Assembly: GCF_009905375.1 (NCBI RefSeq)
Contig: NC_133652.1
Location: 19,890,850 to 19,954,849, forward strand
DNA from: Apium graveolens
Lineage: Eukaryota > Streptophyta > Magnoliopsida > Apiales > Apiaceae
DNA length: 64,000 nt
Direction: 5' to 3'
The notes below the pieces were generated by a model. It saw nothing but the letters and a program-made list of their open reading frames with translations, was not told the origin of the DNA and made no database searches. Shown here piece by piece: positions 53,552 through 64,000 of the stretch (positions are counted from its first letter, which is position 1; the number at the start of each line of letters is the position of its first letter). The position numbers and the translations under genes were made by a program.

Positions 53552-56500
53552 TGTGCCGCCCTCCAAACCCGGGGTCTAGATTTGGGGGTCACTAGCCAAT
53601 AAACTATAATAAAACAATCACGGCGGAATAATATAATAAATTTGACCCCTTTACCTGCACTGGATTGATCACAGGTTATAGTATGGAACATGCACTAATA
53701 CAAACCAAATGTTATTACAAACCATAAGTCTAATTAGTTTTACAACTTATTCAAATTTTATTACAAACCTCTAGACTTATTCAAGCATCCCAAAACAGTC
53801 TACCTGGAAAACACACCCAACTATCTACAAGCACTCGACTTCGGATCAAACCTGGATCTCAAGCATGCTCTGGCTTAGCTGAAAGATTAGATTAATAAAT
53901 AAGTATGAATGAAAGAAATGCTCAGCAAGCAGTATAAAATGTGCTTGAAATGATAAACCACATTCTGATAATAACTGAACAACAGGTTAAAATCAGTAAT
54001 ATTTGATCAATAATAAAAGCTTCACAAGCTATCAACAATAAATGATAATTTTTTTAGATTGAAATCTAACTCCGACGGACGTACTATCACATGTTGATCA
54101 GCCCGTGTGATAGCACAAGGTCATGATTCATAGAAACATGTCCTCAAAACACGAGTACTCAAATAAAAAGGTAATATACCTGTCTGTGGCAAAAATGGTG
54201 TCATAATATTTCATACAACACATAGAAATAGCCCTCCGCTGGACCGTCCGTCCCGATCACTTACGCATTCATCCAATCCATAAAATATTTTGATCAAAGG
54301 TGCCGAATCAAAGGAAATCCTTAACCATATAACTCTCCGTTTCTCATGGTCCAGAGTTATCTCAACAATCGATGGCGAAATAACCTAAACAATTAGTTAT
54401 TCGCTAATCCCAATTCAATGTTCCACTGTATAGAGTGATTTATAGCGAAATATATAAAACGTTTAACTATTCTAAACTTAGAATAGTTTGGAAATTGAAA
54501 GAATATAATTCAGAGTCAATATCAATTGAATGATAAATGAAGATATAATATTTGCATAATATGATTCAAACTAAACGTCACTTAAACAATAAGTGAAGTT
54601 ATAGGTACTTGCCTGGTATGCTCAATAATCTCTTAATATAACTCTGCTTATAGCTGCTGGATACTATCTCCGTCTAACACTTGACTGCACTCCTTGTTAC
54701 TCGATTCTATAAACAAAAGAACTATCTTAATTGACAGAACCAAACTCAATCGACGTAACTATACGTCTTGACATCTACCTGATTGTTTATAACTAGCATG
54801 GTATTTTAAAACTGTAAACAGATAGCATGCATTTCAAGTAGCACATAATCATGGCATCCGTATAACACGTAATCACATATTTCATGTAACACATAAGTTA
54901 GATCATTAAAAGATACGTCTCAGTGTGTTCAGAATGAAAATTAGGTCAATATTAGCATTTATCGATCAAATACCGACTCAAACTGATACATCAATCAAAT
55001 GACATTGCAATATAAAAGAAATTAGGTCTGAAAAGTATTTTTATTGGAAGCGCAATATTTTTCTGAGTCTGTACGCGTTCGTTTCGTATTAAACGGACGA
55101 ACGGTTTAATTATTATGAATAAAATAAGAAATAAATAGATTTAAATCAATTAATAATAATATTAATTGATTTTTAAATACCAAAATATAATTTTTAAAAC
55201 CTTAAAATAATTTTTAGAAATTATTTTAATTAATTATAAATAATTTACATTTATTTAACTATTTATAAATAAAATTAATTGATTAATTGATTTTTAATCA
55301 ATTAATTAAATTCATAAATAATTAAATAAAATGAATTATAAATAATTAAATCAAATGGTATTTTTGAAAATAATTAAAGAAAATAATTTTAGGAATTTAA
55401 AATAATTAAGAAAATAATTTTTAGAATTTAAAATAATTGTTAAATGATTTTTAGAAATAATTAAAATGATTTTTGAAAATAGAATAAATGATTTTTGAAA
55501 TATTTTTAAAATTAGAGCAGGGAAACAGAAATGGGGAATTGGGGTTAGGGTTTCGGGGATCAAACCCGGGTTTTTAAACCGGGTTATGAAGAACACGGCC
55601 GGGTCCGGGTTGAACACCGACCGGTTTCTGGAATAAGCCCAGATTCTGGCGGGTTCTTGCCGGACTTCGGCGAGTCCTAATCTGCCCGAAACACAGCCAA
55701 TCGATCCCGTTTTTCCCTGTCCAGATGTTTGGTATCAACCCAGAAACACAGTAACAACAACATCAACGAGTATCATTCACCGGAATGATTTCTCCGGCCA
55801 AAACGAAGCAACATCCGGCCACAACTCCGGCGAAAATCGAATCAATACAAACCTTAACTAAAATTCGAGTTTAAACTACCAAAATGAAGCTCAGAATCTG
55901 TATAATCATTACCCATAATCACAGTCAACAATCCAATAACCATAACTCTGAAAATCGAATCTAAAAATCCAAAAAAAAAGAACCCGGTTTAATCATTCAT
56001 AGACTCAAACAAATCAAGCAAATATATAAATCGATTGCCCTGATCATCATAAAGCTGATTATAACTTCAAAAACAACCAACAATCACTTAAAAATCAAAA
56101 CGAAATTCAAGAACATGAACCCATAATCGATTTTACAGAATACTCACCCTCGATTCATGATATTCATATCAACAGGAAGGGCTTGAAACAAGGATTATTT
56201 TGGTTACAAGAGCATCAACAGAGGATTCCTACAACTCCCAAAATCATTGATTCTTTGTTCTTGAAGAAATTTTACCCCCAAAATTATATTCTTGATTTTT
56301 GTTTTTAATGAAATTAAAATGAATTAAGAAGAAATAATGGCCTATTTATATTTTTACAAAAATTATATCCCAAAATAAATTAAGGGTGTTTTTATCCCCT
56401 AATTATAATAATTAGGGCCCCAAAATAATAATTACGGGGAATAATTTTAAAAACAATAAAATACAAAATTAATGTCAAAATTCCCCAAAAATTGTGAATA

Positions 56501-56924
56501 ATTCGAAAATACAAAAATAAAGGGTATTTGAAATACGAATAATTTTATAAAAATAAAAACACGGATTTTGTGGGGTTTGTCGTCCCGGTGGGGTCCCGGT
56601 TCGTTGATTTTTGAAAAACAGGAACGATCCCTAAATTATCAGGAAATCCCGATAACACATAAAATGCATTGAAACATGCGTAAAGTGAAATAAAGCGAGT
56701 ACCTTAATAAATATGCGAATAAATAAGAGTTCGAATTGCATATCGATTCATATAATTGCAGTTTAAACACATTTTAATTAATCAAAAAATTTCCTGGCCC
56801 ACACAGAAATACGCACAACAGCTGTAACATCTAATATCATGGCAATACTCACTTTAAATTTATAAAACACACAATATTTATTTATTTAACATATAATATT
56901 CACATAATTTTCCCGGATATTACA
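53552..56924 (-). repeat. central LTR of element B
   Basis: 3,373 bp from TGTGCCGCCCTCC to CCGGATATTACA (plus strand). It is the only complete B LTR in the window. Its first 1.25 kb aligns closely with 61885-63136. It shares the GCCGCCCTCCAAACCCGGG terminal block with element A but diverges inside. Confidence 0.88.
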
Positions 56925-56938
56925 TCCTTCCTCCTTAA
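56925..56938 (-). other. polypurine tract of element B
   Basis: On the minus strand, TTAAGGAGGAAGGA lies directly before the LTR. Confidence 0.8.
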
Positions 56939-56962
56939 CAGGATTCTGTCCTCAGAATCAGC

Positions 56963-57979
56963 CTAAGAAAACAAATGAGGATACTTGGATCGCATTTCGC
57001 TTTGCAACTCCCAAGTTGTCTCTTCGACCTTGGGATTCCACCACAAGACTCGCACTAAAGATACAGACTTATTCCTAAGCACTCTTTCTTTCCTATCTAA
57101 AATCTGCACTGGTTGCTCTACAAAAGATAAATCTGGTTGAATCTCGATTGGCTCGTATTCTATCACATGATTCGAATCAGGCAAATAACGCTTCAACATT
57201 GATACGTGGAACACATTGTGAATATGCTGTATGTGAGGTGGTAACGCCAACTCGTAAGCAACCTTTCCCACACGTTTCAAAATCTCAAAAGGGCCAATAT
57301 AACGCGGACTCAGCTTTCCTTTCTTTCCAAATCTTGATAAACCTTTCCAAGGCGAAACCTTTAATAGCACTGCTTGACCAACTTCAAATTCCATATCTTT
57401 TCTGGAAGGATCAGCATATTTGCGTTGACGATCTTGAGCTGCTGTTAATCTTTTCCGAATGAGTTCTATTTTCTCCTTCGTCTGCTGGATCAATTCTGGA
57501 CCCAAAATCTTTCTCTCACCAACTTCTTCCCAACATATTGGAGATCTGCATCTTCTCCCGTATAAAGCTTCGTAAGGTGGCATCCCAATACTGGCATGAT
57601 AGCTGTTGTTGTAGGAGAATTCAACTAATGGAAAATGCTCATCCCAACTCCCTTCAAAATCTAGTGCACATACCCTTAGCATATCCTCAATAGTCTGAAT
57701 CGTCCTTTCACTTTGACCGTCTGTTTGCGGATGATACGTGGTACTCATGTTCAGCTTCGTTCCGAGACAATCTTGAAAACTTCTCCAAAATCTTGAATTA
57801 AATCGAGGATCTCTGTCTGAAATTATGGATACTGGAACTCCATGTCGGGTCACAATTTCATTAAGATATAACCGAACCAATTTATCCATTGAAAATCTCT
57901 CGTTGATAGAAAGAAAATGTATTGACTTTGTCAATCTGTCGATAATAACCCAAATAGCATCATGATTTGCTCGGTACAT
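56963..57979 (-). pseudogene. gypsy integrase with chromodomain-like tail, internal deletion
   Basis: A 338-codon open frame: [30 protein letters not shown] with the second catalytic Asp (about residue 55), [14 protein letters not shown] with the Glu (about 91), [20 protein letters not shown], then [34 protein letters not shown] and a chromodomain-like end [16 protein letters not shown]. Upstream, the usual order is a zinc finger (HHCC) and the first catalytic Asp. Here KMYR of the zinc-finger region is joined directly to HDAIWVI, so about 60-65 residues with CxxC and the first Asp are missing. Integration activity is therefore lost, although the frame remains open. Confidence 0.87.
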
Positions 57980-58105
57980 CTTCGTACTTCCGGGATGAAT
58001 TGAATATCTGGAGTTATGAGCGTCTCGAAGAATCTCATCTTTCAGCTCGGCTACATTGGGTATCCATATTCTGGAAGAAAATCTTAATATCCGTTTATTA
58101 TCCTT

Positions 58106-58573
58106 TTAACTCCCTATTTCTTCTCCTGTCAAACTGTCTCGTTCATGGCTCACAATTTCTTCCTGACATCTTCTTATTTTCTCTAATAGTTCTGGTTGAA
58201 AAGACATTGTACACAATACCTCTGTAGACATACTTGGGATACTGACCTCTATTTCCAGCTTCTCCAATTCCTTGATCAACTCCTCAGATGAAGTTATCCT
58301 ATTCAACCTTTCTTTTCTGCTTAGCGCGTCGGCCACCACATTTGCTTTTCCCGGGTGATAGTTGATAATACAGTCATAGTCCTTGATTAGTTCTAGCCAT
58401 CTTCGTTGTCTCATGTTTAATTCCTTCTGGGTAAAGATATACTTCAAACTCTTGTGGTCCGTGTAGATCTCACATTTTTCCCCATAAAGATAATGCCTCC
58501 AAATCTTCAATGCAAACACTATAGATGCCAATTCAAGATCATGTGTTGGATACTTCTCTTCATGTGGTTTCAA
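58106..58573 (-). pseudogene. gypsy RNase H (element B)
   Basis: Reads [59 protein letters not shown] and [10 protein letters not shown], the typical end of gypsy RNase H. The first catalytic Asp ([13 protein letters not shown]) lies upstream in the RT frame, and a single TAA (58588-58586) separates the two. After residue 150 the frame ends at 58106, in the linker to the integrase. Confidence 0.9.
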
Positions 58574-58585
58574 TTGTCTTGAAGC

Positions 58586-59914
58586 TTAGGCTATCACCTT
58601 GTCATGCTGCATTAAAACACATCCCAATCCTTTGTACGATGCGTCACTGTAGATTACAAAGTTTCCTTGATCATCTGGCAAAACTAGCACTGGAGAAGAT
58701 ACTAATCTATTCTTTAATTCTTGGAAACTTCCCTCGTACTTCTCGTCCCATTCGAACTTCTGGTTCTTCCTAGTGAGCTTTGTCAACGGTAAAGCTATCT
58801 TTGCAAAATCTTGCACAAATCTTCTATAGTAACCTGCTAACCCCATGAAACTTCGTACTTCTGTTGGTGTCTTTAGCCTCTCCCAGTTGATTATGGCTTC
58901 AATCTTTACTGGATCCACTTTCACTCCTTTATTGCTAATCACGTGCCCAAGAAATCTTACTTCTTTTAACCAAAATTCACACTTAGAAAATTTTGCGTAT
59001 AATTTCTCATGTCGCAGTATCTCCAAAACTATCATCAAATGCTCTGCGTGCTCCTCTTCTGTTTTAGAATAGATCAAGATGTCGTCTATGAACACGATCA
59101 AGAATTTATCCAAATACTTCTTGAATACTCGATTCATCACATCCATGAAAGCTGCTGGTGCATTAGTTAATCCAAATGCCATCACTAGAAACTCATAATG
59201 CCCATATCTGGTTATAAATGCGGTCTTCGAAATGTCTTCAGGCTTGATCTTCAGTTGATGATATACAGATCTTAAATCAATTTTAGAAAACCATGCAACA
59301 CCTCTCAATTGGTCAAACAAATCATCGATCCTCGGCAACGGGTACTTGTTCTTAATAGTCAGCTTATTCAGTTCTCGATAGTCAATACACAGTCGCATAC
59401 TCCCGTCCTTCTTCTTGACAAACAGTATTGGTGCACCCCACGGGGATACACTGGGTCTTATAACTCCTTTCTCCAAAAGATCTTGCAGCTGAGTTGCCAA
59501 TTCTTTCATCTCCACTGGTGTCATCCGGTACGGAGCTTTAAAAACTGGTTCTGTTCCGGGTGCTAGATCAATCGCAAATTCAATTTCTCTGTCGGGAGGT
59601 AATCCTGGAAGATCGTCTGGAAAGACATCTGGAAATTCGTTGATAATTGAAATCGCTTCTAGTGTTGGAACTTCCTTACTGATGTCTATCACATGGGCCA
59701 AATACGCTTCGCAATTCTGACACAATAACTTCTTTACTTGAGCTATCGTTAAGAACTTCTTCTCTTGCTTATTTCCTCGAAATATCACATTCTTCTTACT
59801 ATCCAAGGTCTGAAGTCTCACTTTCCTATTCTTATAATCAATCTGAGCGTTATTTTCTGATAACCAATCCATTCCTAAAATAACATCAAATTCTCCCAAC
59901 TTAAAAAGTATCAA
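58586..59914 (-). pseudogene. gypsy reverse transcriptase (element B)
   Basis: A 442-codon open frame. It has the end of the protease ([17 protein letters not shown], residues 11-27), [56 protein letters not shown] with the first Asp (about 213), [20 protein letters not shown], the catalytic FIDDILIYS (about 275), [10 protein letters not shown], and the start of RNase H. RT copies the element RNA into DNA. The catalytic residues are intact. The frame begins after a one-base loss near 59945 that separates it from gag-protease and ends at a TAA. Confidence 0.92.
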
Positions 59915-60150
59915 GTTGGCATAAAAATGATGCCCCCTATCTCAATATCACACCTCGGGCACACTCGCTCGACGAAAACTTGATTTTAATTAGCTAGCTC
60001 TATCATTAATGCTTGTTCTAACAACTTAACTTCGCAATGCAGCTTATCGACAAAACTTTGAGAAATAAATGACCTTGTAGCTCCAGAATTAAATAAAACT
60101 TTAGCATCTACGGAGTTGACTGGAAGCGTACCTGCAACCATGTCTGAACT
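59915..60150 (-). pseudogene. gypsy aspartic protease with altered active site
   Basis: The frame reads VDAKVLFNSGATRSFISQSF. The active-site triplet is normally Asp-Ser/Thr-Gly; here it is Asn-Ser-Gly (codon at plus-strand 60088-60090). A TAG precedes it near 60150, a TAA follows near 59986, and the frame shifts near 59945. The protease would be inactive even without the stops. Confidence 0.8.
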
Positions 60151-61350
60151 CTAAATAACATCCTTCATGGTCATATTGAATGTCCTGACCTTTGGCTGGT
60201 CCTTTGCTGGTGGTCCTTCAATCCTTGGCACATTCTGAGATGGAGCACCTGTAAGCCTTGGCGTGTTACTTGTTATACCTTGTGTTGGACAATTTCTGGA
60301 AATATGCCCTGGCTTCCTACACTTATAACAACCAGTTCCCAAATTCTGACCTTGAGTCGGATTCTGACACATATTAGCAAAGTGTCCTTTCCTGCCGCAC
60401 TTGAAACACGTCACATTGGCATTACAATTCCCAAAATACTTTCTACCACAAAACTGGCAATCTGGTACTGGTGGACGATTGGGCCTTTGCTGATTTAAAT
60501 TCTAAAAACGGTTACCTTGTCCTCCATTTCCTGATTGTGGTCTTCTGAATCCCACATTCCTATTTCCTTGAAACTCTGGCCTTCTGTTGAAACGACCCTC
60601 AAAATTACCTTACTGCTGACCTCCTTTTGAGGTTTCCATCTTCCTTTTCTTCCCATCCTTTCCTTTCTGAGACATGTCACTTTTACTTTCGATCACCATT
60701 GCTTTCTGAACCACTGCCACATATGAAGTCAACTCAAACATGGCCACTCTGTTCTGAATCCAAAACTTCAAACCCTGTTCGAACCTTCTTGCTTTCTTTT
60801 TATCTGTATCAACCTAGTCTGGCACGAACCTTGCTAGCTCAGTAAACTTAGCCTCGTACTCAGCCACAGTAAGATCACCCTGGGTCAGGTTCAAGAATTT
60901 GATCTCCATTTGGTTCTTCATATACCTCGGGAAATACTTCTCCAGAAACAGCTCTGTAAATCTCTCCCAAGTTATAAACTCACTTCTTTCCAATGCTCGC
61001 GTGGATTCCCACCAATATTTTGCCTCGCCCTTCAGAAAGTAACTTGCAAACTTGGTCTTCTGTTCAGTTCGTGCTCCGACTAATTCAAAAGCCTTTTCCA
61101 TCTCCTTGAGCCATGCATTAGCTTCCACAGGATCAGCACTTCCCTTGAACTCAGGTGGATTCACAGCTTGAAACTGCTTAAAAGTCACTGCACGTGGTGC
61201 TGCTGCTTGCTGCTACTGTTGCTGTTGCTGTTGCTGCTGCGTAAGATGTAACATTTGTTGCTGCATCAGTCCCAATATCTGGACAATCGCTGGATCTGTA
61301 CGGCTCTCGGTACTATCCTCTCCTGAATTATTCCTTCTCTTCGGTGCCAT
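60151..61350 (-). pseudogene. gypsy gag with CCHC knuckles (element B)
   Basis: ATG 61350-61348 starts MAPKRRNNSGEDSTES. A Gln repeat follows (TAG inside it near 61215), then the gag core VTFKQFQAVNPPEFKGS and YWWESTRALERSEFITWERF, LTQGDLTVAEYEAKFTELAR, TAG near 60814, and LKFWIQNRVAMFELTSYVAV. After stops near 60614 and 60505 come two visible CCHC knuckles, CFKCGRKGHFANMC and CYKCRKPGHISRNC (60411-60290), and a third Cys pair upstream (CQFCGRKYFGNC). The whole gag stays in one frame; all breaks seen are nonsense codons, mostly TAG where CAG would fit. Confidence 0.87.
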
Positions 61351-61884
61351 TATTCTGGTAAGAAACAAGCAACATATATAATAATCTGTCAAGCATTGTG
61401 TCAAATATGTAGCAATTCCTTAGCATATCAAAATTCTCAAACATTATTTCTTTCCCAAAATATCATAAACTTGCTACCATATTAACACAAGCGACATGAT
61501 TATCACATAATCCTGCTTGTCATCTCGAGAATAACAACACAAAGAAAATTTACTCAGAATTATCCAAACCTTTTAAATCCTTGCTCTAAATCTCAAATAA
61601 ATCAACAAACAATTGATAGGGTTGCAACACAACCTTCCAACCTCTTTTCATCACTTCTTACCATTCTCAAAACCAACAAAATAGCAGGGCAATAACACAA
61701 AGGCCTAAGGCTAAACGCAAAACAGGAAACCTAAACAACTTAACTATAACCCAACCCAATAACCTAAATTTAATCCTATAACAGCTAAACTACACGCGCC
61801 TATCTTATGTGATCTTTCTATGACTTACCTATGACAATCCTAAGCCTGTTTCAGTGACCATAACCTGTAGCTCTGATACCAACC
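61351..61884 (-). other. 5' leader and primer-binding site of element B
   Basis: Leader between the right LTR and gag. TGGTATCAGAGC on the minus strand (plus-strand 61870-61881) is complementary to initiator-Met tRNA. The segment is almost the same as 53018-53551. Confidence 0.88.
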
Positions 61885-63136
61885 TGTGCCGCCCTCCAAA
61901 CCCGGGGTCTAGATTTGGGGGTCACTAGCCAATAAACTATAATAAAATAATCACAACGAAATAATATAATAAATATGACCCCTTTACCTATACTGGATCG
62001 ATCACAGGTTATAGTATGGAACAGGCACTAATACAAACCAAATGTTATTACAAACCATAAGTCTAATTAGTTTTACAACTTATTCAAATTTTATTACAAA
62101 CCTCTAGACTTATTCAAGCGTCCCAAAACAGTCTACCTGGAAAACACACCCAACTATCTACAAGCACTCGACTTCGGATCAAACCTGGATCTCAAGCCTG
62201 CTCTGGCTTAGCTGAAAGATTAGATTAATAAACAAGTATGAACGAAAGAAATGCTCAACAAGCAGTATAAAATATGCTTGAAATGTTAAACCACATTCTG
62301 ATAATAACTGAACAACAGGTTAAAATCAGTAATATTTGATCAATAATAAAAGCTTCACAAGCTATCAACAATAAATGATAATTTTTTTTAGATTGAAATC
62401 TAACTCCGACGGACGTACTATCATATGTTGATCAGCCCGTGTGATAGCACAAGGTCATGATTCATAGAAACATGTCCTCAAAATATGAGTACTCAAATAA
62501 AAAGGTAATATACCTGTCTGTGGCAAAAATGGTGTCATAATATTTCATACAACACATAGAAATAGCCCTCCGCTGGACCGTCCATCCCGATCACTTACGC
62601 ATTCATCCAATCCATAAAATATTTTGATCAAAGGTGCCGAATCAAAGGAAATCCTTAACCATATAACTCTCCATTTCTCATGGTCCAGAGTTATCTCAAC
62701 AATCGATGGCGAAATAACCAAAACAATTAGTTATTCGCTAATCCCAATTCAATGTTCCACTGTATAGAGTGATTTATAGCGAAATATATAAAACGTTTAA
62801 CTATTCTGAACTTAGAATAGTTTGGAAATTGAAAGAATATAATTCAGAGTCAATATCAATTGAATGATAAATGAAGATATAATATTTGCATAATATGATT
62901 CAAACTAAACGTCACTTGAACAATAAGTGAAGTTAGGGGTACTTGCTTGGTATGCTCAATAATCTCTTAATATAACTCTGCTTATAGCTGCTGGCTATTA
63001 TCTCCGTCTAACACTTGACTGCACTCCTTGTTACTCGATTTTATAAACAAAAGAACTATCTTAATTGACAGAACCAAACTCAATCGACGTAACTATACGT
63101 CTTGACATCTACCCGATCGTTTATAACTAGCATGGT
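61885..63136 (-). repeat. right LTR of element B, cut by element C
   Basis: Aligns with 53552 onward until TAACTAGCATGGT at 63136. The central LTR then continues with ATTTTAAAACTG, but here a new element begins. The remaining 2.1 kb of LTR should lie beyond the window, after element C. Confidence 0.87.
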
Positions 63137-64000
63137 TGTAACACCCCCTTCTTAAAATAGAAGGGACATATTACTTAAAATCCATAAACCTGCAAACAGA
63201 GCACTAATATATTTCTAACAATAATTAAACAGTCTAAAATCTCCAAAATAATATTAAATCTCCAAAATGTCTAAACCAAAAATATAAATGCTGAAATCTC
63301 TAATAAGTAATTAAGTCTAAATAATGATAGAAGTCTGAAATCCTAAGAACAAAATAAAGGGAGCTCTCCATTCACACAGTCCCAGATTCCCCTAAAACCT
63401 GCCAGAAAAAGAATACGGCATGAGCCAAACGCCCAGTACGGATTTGGAATACAATTTTTAAAATAAAGAAATCAGAAATAAATAATCAGCAATTTATAAT
63501 AAAAGAATAATTTTAAAAATAAGTAAAGCTGAAGCAACGAGGGGTTATGATATTTCATACCGAGATCAGAACAGATATAAATACACACATCATAGGGTAC
63601 CTAATGTGTGCAACAGAATGGATAACGTGTACGGCATATACGACGTCACCATAAATCAAATCACAAATCAAACTCTGGGTGCACCCACGTATCCTGAACA
63701 AATATCAAATGCGCAAAAGCTCCTCCCAAGAGCTAACAGAAGGATACGCCGTGACCAATCACACTGTCACGGAAGTGTCATGTCACTGGTGCCGCAATGA
63801 CATGGCTGTAGTACCCCTACAGCTGGTTAACTCGGTATACCCTATATCTCTAAGGGTTCAAATAAAAATATTTTCGCAAATTTAAAATTACCAGATACAT
63901 GTAATTCAAATTTCCAGGACAAAGGGTGTCATAAATAATTTTTGAAAATTACATAAACAGATATCTAAAATTTTCCAAATCAAATTTTAAAATAATTTTC
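63137..64000 (+). mobile_element. start of LTR element C
   Basis: The sequence from TGTAACACCCCCTTC has the TG start and CACCCC block common at gypsy LTR starts in plants, and it begins exactly where the B LTR alignment stops. The rest of the window (864 bp) has no ORF of note and no similarity that I can see to A or B. The strand is inferred from the TG end only; it could also be the CA end read backwards. Confidence 0.6.

Larger units (their letters stand above)
52569..63136 (-). mobile_element. Ty3/gypsy (Del/Tekay-like) element B in tandem array
   Basis: On the minus strand: LTR (61885-63136, cut by element C), leader, gag, protease, RT, RNase H, integrase with a chromodomain-like tail, polypurine tract, LTR (53552-56924), then a second leader and truncated gag (52569-53551). 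LTRs of about 3.4 kb, protease-RT-RNase H-integrase order and a C-terminal [16 protein letters not shown] fit the Del/Tekay chromovirus lineage (family knowledge). The LTR-interior-LTR-interior order is the product expected from unequal recombination between LTRs. Confidence 0.85.

Overview
The window reads as nuclear DNA of a flowering plant with a large, transposon-rich genome. It is AT-rich, has plant-style TATA boxes and GT-AG introns, and carries several classes of plant mobile element: Ty1/copia of Sirevirus type, Ty3/gypsy of Del/Tekay type, CACTA, LINE and a MITE. It also holds relics of pentatricopeptide-repeat (PPR) genes. I cannot name the species; a eudicot is likely, and Apiaceae is only a guess. 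About three quarters of the window is retrotransposon, and almost every coding region is broken by stops, frameshifts or deletions.

Layout. (1) 1-7136: the 3' part of a Sirevirus-like copia element (element 1), with integrase end, RNase H, a very large accessory ORF (ORF3) and a 3' LTR. The reverse transcriptase has been deleted, and a second deletion fuses RNase H to ORF3. (2) 7263-11295: a complete but decayed copia element (D) with 478-bp LTRs and a 5-bp target duplication. (3) 11296-26746: the least TE-dominated part. It has a LINE relic, an unrecognised broken gene (13737-15064), PPR relics, a degenerate three-copy local duplication (16154-19195), an intact 431-codon beta-propeller-like gene on the minus strand (19801-21096) with a MITE just upstream, and a CACTA transposon (22431 to about 26050) inserted in a PPR relic. 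(4) 26747-52568: a minus-strand gypsy element (A) with 3.3-kb LTRs and a badly decayed interior. It is split by a complete 13.3-kb Sirevirus-like element (element 2, 35746-49078) with a perfect 5-bp target duplication. (5) 52569-63136: minus-strand gypsy element B in an LTR-interior-LTR-partial-interior tandem. (6) 63137-64000: the start of another LTR element (C), inserted in the right LTR of B.

The most interesting material is in the two Sirevirus-like elements. Both carry many copies of a 9-bp motif, TC(A/G)ACGGAT or its reverse complement, in the LTRs, gag, the integrase/RT linker, the pol-ORF3 spacer and ORF3. In the LTR of element 2 the copies lie 22-23 bp apart; in the pol linker of both elements they lie exactly 24 bp apart. 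The motif is read in different codon frames in different ORFs, so it appears to be kept or amplified as DNA and not as peptide. Element 2 also has a convincing internal promoter (TATA box, CT-rich leader, good ATG context) in front of ORF3, a hydrophilic coiled-coil protein of about 1,500 codons with a well conserved C-terminal block and no evident membrane segment.

Order of events inferred from nesting: element 2 inserted into A, and C inserted into B. The A/B junction is not a clean insertion, because A has lost about 60 bp of its outer LTR end where it meets a B-type gag fragment.
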